A DNA stretch of 8,066 bases from an uncultured Collinsella sp. (lineage in GTDB: Bacteria > Actinomycetota > Coriobacteriia > Coriobacteriales > Coriobacteriaceae): positions 1 to 8,066 of the forward strand of contig URBM01000088.1 in the NCBI GenBank assembly GCA_900545995.1. The letters are read 5' to 3'. Made by a program: the position numbers and the translations under genes. The number at the start of each line of letters is the position of its first letter. Positions within the stretch are counted from its first letter, which is position 1. Under the pieces are notes generated by a model. The model was not told the origin of the DNA. It did not search any database and was given only the letters and a program-made list of their open reading frames with translations. Below are positions 5,829 through 8,066 of this stretch, one piece after another.

Positions 5829-6605
5829 TTACCAGCCAGTGTAGTAGTCGGTGGTTCCGGCAGCGCAGCCGGAGTCATAGACCTTGCACTCACCCTTGGA
5901 GCCGGTAAACGTGGAGCCTTGGGCCTTATCGCCCGCGGCCACGACGTAGTAGCCATCGGAATCGCGCCAAAAGCCCTCGGAATCCTGCGTCCATTCGCCC
6001 GTGCGGTGATGGTAGAGTACGTTGCTGCTGTAATAAGTCTCGCGGCGGCCGTTATAGTTATTGACGCCGCTCGAGCGCGTCAGGCCCGAGCCGTTCGCGT
6101 AATACGCAGCAGACGCGTAAGACGAGCCGGAGCCGGCGTTGTAATACGATGCCTGAACGGCCTCAGCGGCCTCTGCTTCGGCTGCGGCAGCCTCGAGCGC
6201 CTCGCGCTTGGCATCCTCAAGCGTGGAGCGAAGCTCGTCGAGCTCGGTCGACTTGGCGTCGACCTCCCCCATCGTCAACAGGCTACCCGCACCGTCGATG
6301 CAACCCTGCAGCACAGCGCGCTCGTCATCGGTAGCATAGTCGCCATACATATTCATAATGATCTGAGCGCGCATCTCCAGGGAGTCGCGCTTTGCCCCCA
6401 TCGAGGCATTCCACTCCTGCATAGAGCCATAACCATCGCCGCGGTAGTCGACGGGCTGCACCAGCGTCGCCTCGGACGGCGTAGATCCGACCGTATCGGA
6501 TAGTGTTGCCGCGTGGGCATCAGTTGCGCCGGCGCCCACCAAAAGTGCCACGGTCAGAGCGGCGGAAAGGGCGGCGGCTTTCGGTTTTCGTGAATCGATC
6601 CTCAT
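5829..6605 (-). CDS. Secreted Ala/Glu- and Tyr-rich protein, unknown function
   Basis: This 258-residue exported protein has no domain I can name. ATG 6603-6605 is chosen because GGAGG lies 11 bases upstream and a clean Sec signal peptide follows: MRIDSRKPK, a hydrophobic AALSAALTVALLVGAGA core and a likely cleavage AHA|AT after residue 32. The mature part has a polar region (33-110), an Ala/Glu-rich probable helix or coiled coil (about 118-150), and a Tyr/Ser/Gly-rich linker (153-200). The compact end contains WTQDSEGFWRDSDGYYVVAA and closes with ECKVYDSGCAAGTTDYYTGW; its two Cys (240, 247) could form a disulfide. The helix-linker-small-domain layout recalls cell-envelope-associated actinobacterial proteins such as wall hydrolases or their partners, but no catalytic motif is visible. 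The frame is also open upstream to 6911, but that stretch contains the metY terminator and is not coding. Confidence 0.75.
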   Translation of the reverse strand: MRIDSRKPKAAALSAALTVALLVGAGATDAHAATLSDTVGSTPSEATLVQPVDYRGDGYGSMQEWNASMGAKRDSLEMRAQIIMNMYGDYATDDERAVLQGCIDGAGSLLTMGEVDAKSTELDELRSTLEDAKREALEAAAAEAEAAEAVQASYYNAGSGSSYASAAYYANGSGLTRSSGVNNYNGRRETYYSSNVLYHHRTGEWTQDSEGFWRDSDGYYVVAAGDKAQGSTFTGSKGECKVYDSGCAAGTTDYYTGW

Positions 6606-6814
6606 GTAGCTGGAAACCTCCGTAGTGTGTTTTTGCTGCGTTTGAGCTGCGTGTGATTCGATCGCGCTGCATAGTACCCCGAGCAAATCGCGACCTGCGG
6701 TTTTACTCAAAAGGCGCACGTCAATTGCGTAAAACTCACATCCTCTTAACAGGAGTTTTCCACAACTCGAATGCATAAAGCGTGCCAAAAACCCTGTTTT
6801 TGCACCCTCTCTAT
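6606..6814. other. Non-coding leader region of the secreted-protein gene
   Basis: This 209-bp part of the 312-bp intergenic gap holds no supported gene. It contains the ribosome site of the secreted-protein gene, a small palindrome (AAAAAC/GTTTTT around 6787-6801) and one TTTTCCACA (6756-6764) that fits the DnaA-box pattern by chance. TACTAT on the minus strand may be a -10 box, but no matching -35 is seen. Confidence 0.5.
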
Positions 6815-6857
6815 GCAAAAAAGGCACCTGTGCAACCATTGTTCGCACAGGCGCCTT
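6815..6857 (-). terminator. Intrinsic terminator of metY
   Basis: On the minus strand AAGGCGCCTGTGC (rc of 6845-6857) pairs with GCACAGGTGCCTT (rc of 6821-6833): 13 pairs including one G-U, around an 11-base loop. A run of six Ts follows (rc of 6817-6822). It starts about 60 bases after the metY stop and is the clearest terminator in the window. Confidence 0.9.
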
Positions 6858-6917
6858 GAGCAGGCATTTTATGCAGTTATACCTATCGAGTCGCAAGGGG
6901 TCCTTGCACAAGTCGCC

Positions 6918-8018
6918 TTACTCGTCCAGCGCGGCGAAGGCCTGCTTCAGATCCCAAATGATATCCTCGGCGTTCTCGGTACCGATGGAAAGACGGATCG
7001 TGGAGGGCGTGATGTTCTGCTCGGCGAGCTCCTCGGCAGAGAGCTGGGAGTGCGTGGTGGTAGCCGGGTGCACGACGAGCGACTTGACGTCGGCCACGTT
7101 GGCGAGCAGCGAGAACACCTGCAGATGATCGATGAACTTCCAAGCTGCCTCCTGGCCACCCTTAATCTCAAAGGTAAAGATCGAGGCACCGCCGTTGGGG
7201 AAGTACTTCTGATAGAGCTCGTGATCGGGGTGCTCAGGCAGGCTCGGGTGGTTCACCTTGGCGACGTGGCTGTCACCAGCCAGAAACTCAACGACCTTCT
7301 TGGTGTTCTCGACATGGCGGTCAACGCGCAGCGACAGAGTCTCGGTGCCCTGGAGCAGGACCCAGGCGTTGAACGGACTGATGCAAGCGCCCTCGTCACG
7401 CAGCAGGATAGCGCGGACATAGGTTGCAAAGGCGGCGGGACCGGCAGCCTCGGCAAACGAGACACCGTGGTAGGAGGGGTTGGGCTCAGCAATCTGGGCG
7501 TACTTTCCGCTCGCCTTCCAATCGAAGTTACCGCCGTCGACGATCACACCGCCCAGCGAGGTGCCGTGGCCGCCGATGAACTTGGTTGCGGAGTGGACGA
7601 CGATATTGGCACCATGCTCCAGCGGACGGAACAGATACGGGGTGCCGAAGGTGTTGTCGACGACAACCGGCAGACCGTGCTTCTTGGCGATCTCGGAGAT
7701 GGCGTCGATGTTGGGGATGTCGGAGTTGGGGTTGCCGAGCGTCTCGAGATAGATGACCGTGGTGTTGTCCTTGATGGCACCCTCGACCTCTTCAAGGTTA
7801 TGGGCATCGACAAACGTGGTCTCGACGCCAAACTGGGAGAGCGTATGCTCCAGCAGGTTGTAGGAGCCACCGTAGATGGTCTTCTGAGCCACCACGTGGT
7901 CACCGGCCTGGGCAAGAGCCTGCAGGGTATAGGTGATGGCAGCAGCACCGGAGGCGACGGCAAGACCTGCCACGCCACCCTCGAGGGCGGCGATACGGTC
8001 CTCGAAGACGCCCTGGGT
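6918..8018 (-). CDS. metY: O-acetylhomoserine sulfhydrylase (5' end cut by contig end)
   Basis: This is a PLP enzyme of the Cys/Met metabolism family that makes homocysteine from O-acetylhomoserine and sulfide in the cytosol. The visible 366 residues carry EGGVAGLAVASGAAAITYTL, a QKTIYGGSYNLLEHTL loop, ETLGNPNSDIPNI, the cofactor-contact VVVDNTFGTPYLFRP and HSATKFIGGHG, in which the Lys forms the PLP aldimine. They end with PSTIRLSIGTENAEDIIWDL. Long insert segments such as GGNFDWKASGKY, plus AEPNPSYHG, fit the MetY branch better than shorter MetB/MetC enzymes. About 60 N-terminal residues of a roughly 430-residue protein are missing; the five codons before the first genomic codon (8016-8018) come from adapter. 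A strong terminator follows at 6815-6857. Cystathionine gamma-synthase activity is an alternative but less likely. Confidence 0.93.
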   Translation of the reverse strand, partial: TQGVFEDRIAALEGGVAGLAVASGAAAITYTLQALAQAGDHVVAQKTIYGGSYNLLEHTLSQFGVETTFVDAHNLEEVEGAIKDNTTVIYLETLGNPNSDIPNIDAISEIAKKHGLPVVVDNTFGTPYLFRPLEHGANIVVHSATKFIGGHGTSLGGVIVDGGNFDWKASGKYAQIAEPNPSYHGVSFAEAAGPAAFATYVRAILLRDEGACISPFNAWVLLQGTETLSLRVDRHVENTKKVVEFLAGDSHVAKVNHPSLPEHPDHELYQKYFPNGGASIFTFEIKGGQEAAWKFIDHLQVFSLLANVADVKSLVVHPATTTHSQLSAEELAEQNITPSTIRLSIGTENAEDIIWDLKQAFAALDE

Positions 8019-8066
8019 CTGTCTCTTATACACATCTGACGCTGCCGACGATAAGGCTCGTGTAGA
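8019..8066 (-). other. Illumina Nextera adapter with i5 index (not genomic)
   Basis: From 8019 the sequence is the reverse complement of the Nextera mosaic end and Read 1 adapter (CTGTCTCTTATACACATCT, then the GACGCTGCCGACGA part). An eight-base index, TAAGGCTC, follows, then GTGTAGA, the start of the reversed P5 primer. It is read-through into adapter, not biology. Confidence 0.98.

Noticed and set aside
6756..6764. DnaA-box-like TTTTCCACA, possible origin
   Set aside because: It is a single site with no cluster, no AT-rich unwinding region and no dnaA or dnaN gene nearby.
6606..6911. Open extension of the secreted-protein frame up to 6911
   Set aside because: It would place the metY terminator inside a coding region and bury the signal peptide; ATG 6605 has the ribosome site.
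6771..8039. Long plus-strand frame (422 codons) across metY
   Set aside because: It is antisense to a clearly recognisable PLP enzyme, runs through the terminator and ends in adapter-coded LSLIHI; it is a high-GC shadow frame.
1..8066. CRISPR array, prophage, toxin-antitoxin, defence or biosynthetic cluster, tRNA or rRNA
   Set aside because: I looked for repeat-spacer periodicity, clustered small toxin-like ORFs, integrase or transposase motifs and conserved RNA segments, and found none that could be supported.

Overview
The window is a GC-rich assembly contig (about 60% by eye) whose two ends are untrimmed Illumina Nextera adapter, so only about positions 34-8018 are genomic. The dense, short-spaced genes, high GC, AGGAGG-type ribosome sites, frequent GTG starts and gene content (ferredoxin-type aldo/keto reductase, MetY, a secreted Tyr-rich protein) suggest a gut actinobacterium of the Coriobacteriia, perhaps Collinsella. 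This is an inference; there is no rRNA or other marker gene to prove it.

Layout. Positions 34-3932 hold four minus-strand genes. In transcription order they are an aldo/keto reductase with a C-terminal 2x[4Fe-4S] domain (2745-3932), a Gfo/Idh/MocA-type NAD(P) oxidoreductase (1632-2651), a damaged endonuclease IV gene nfo (645-1543) and the start of an amino-acid ABC transporter binding lipoprotein (34-497). Positions 4095-5327 run on the plus strand: a short ORF resembling the C-terminal tail of a cyclase-family hydrolase, then a ketopantoate reductase-family gene (panE-like) preceded by a strong hairpin. Positions 5436-8018 return to the minus strand: a 68-residue two-helix membrane protein, a secreted Ala/Glu- and Tyr-rich protein of unknown function, and the 3' part of an O-acetylhomoserine sulfhydrylase (metY) with a textbook terminator.

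Most of the content is ordinary housekeeping metabolism, and the genes do not form an obvious single pathway. The two minus-strand oxidoreductases may be co-transcribed. I see no CRISPR array, phage, transposase, tRNA or rRNA, and no convincing new defence or biosynthetic system.

The most unusual item is a repeat family. A palindromic element with a perfect 24-bp inverted repeat lies between the aldo/keto reductase and the Gfo/Idh gene. A second copy, identical at 61 of 62 positions but missing one arm, lies directly against the 5' end of nfo. There it has replaced the native start codon, and its TTG opens the only reading frame into the gene. The nfo gene also carries a one-base frameshift, so it is either a young pseudogene or an assembly error at a hairpin.
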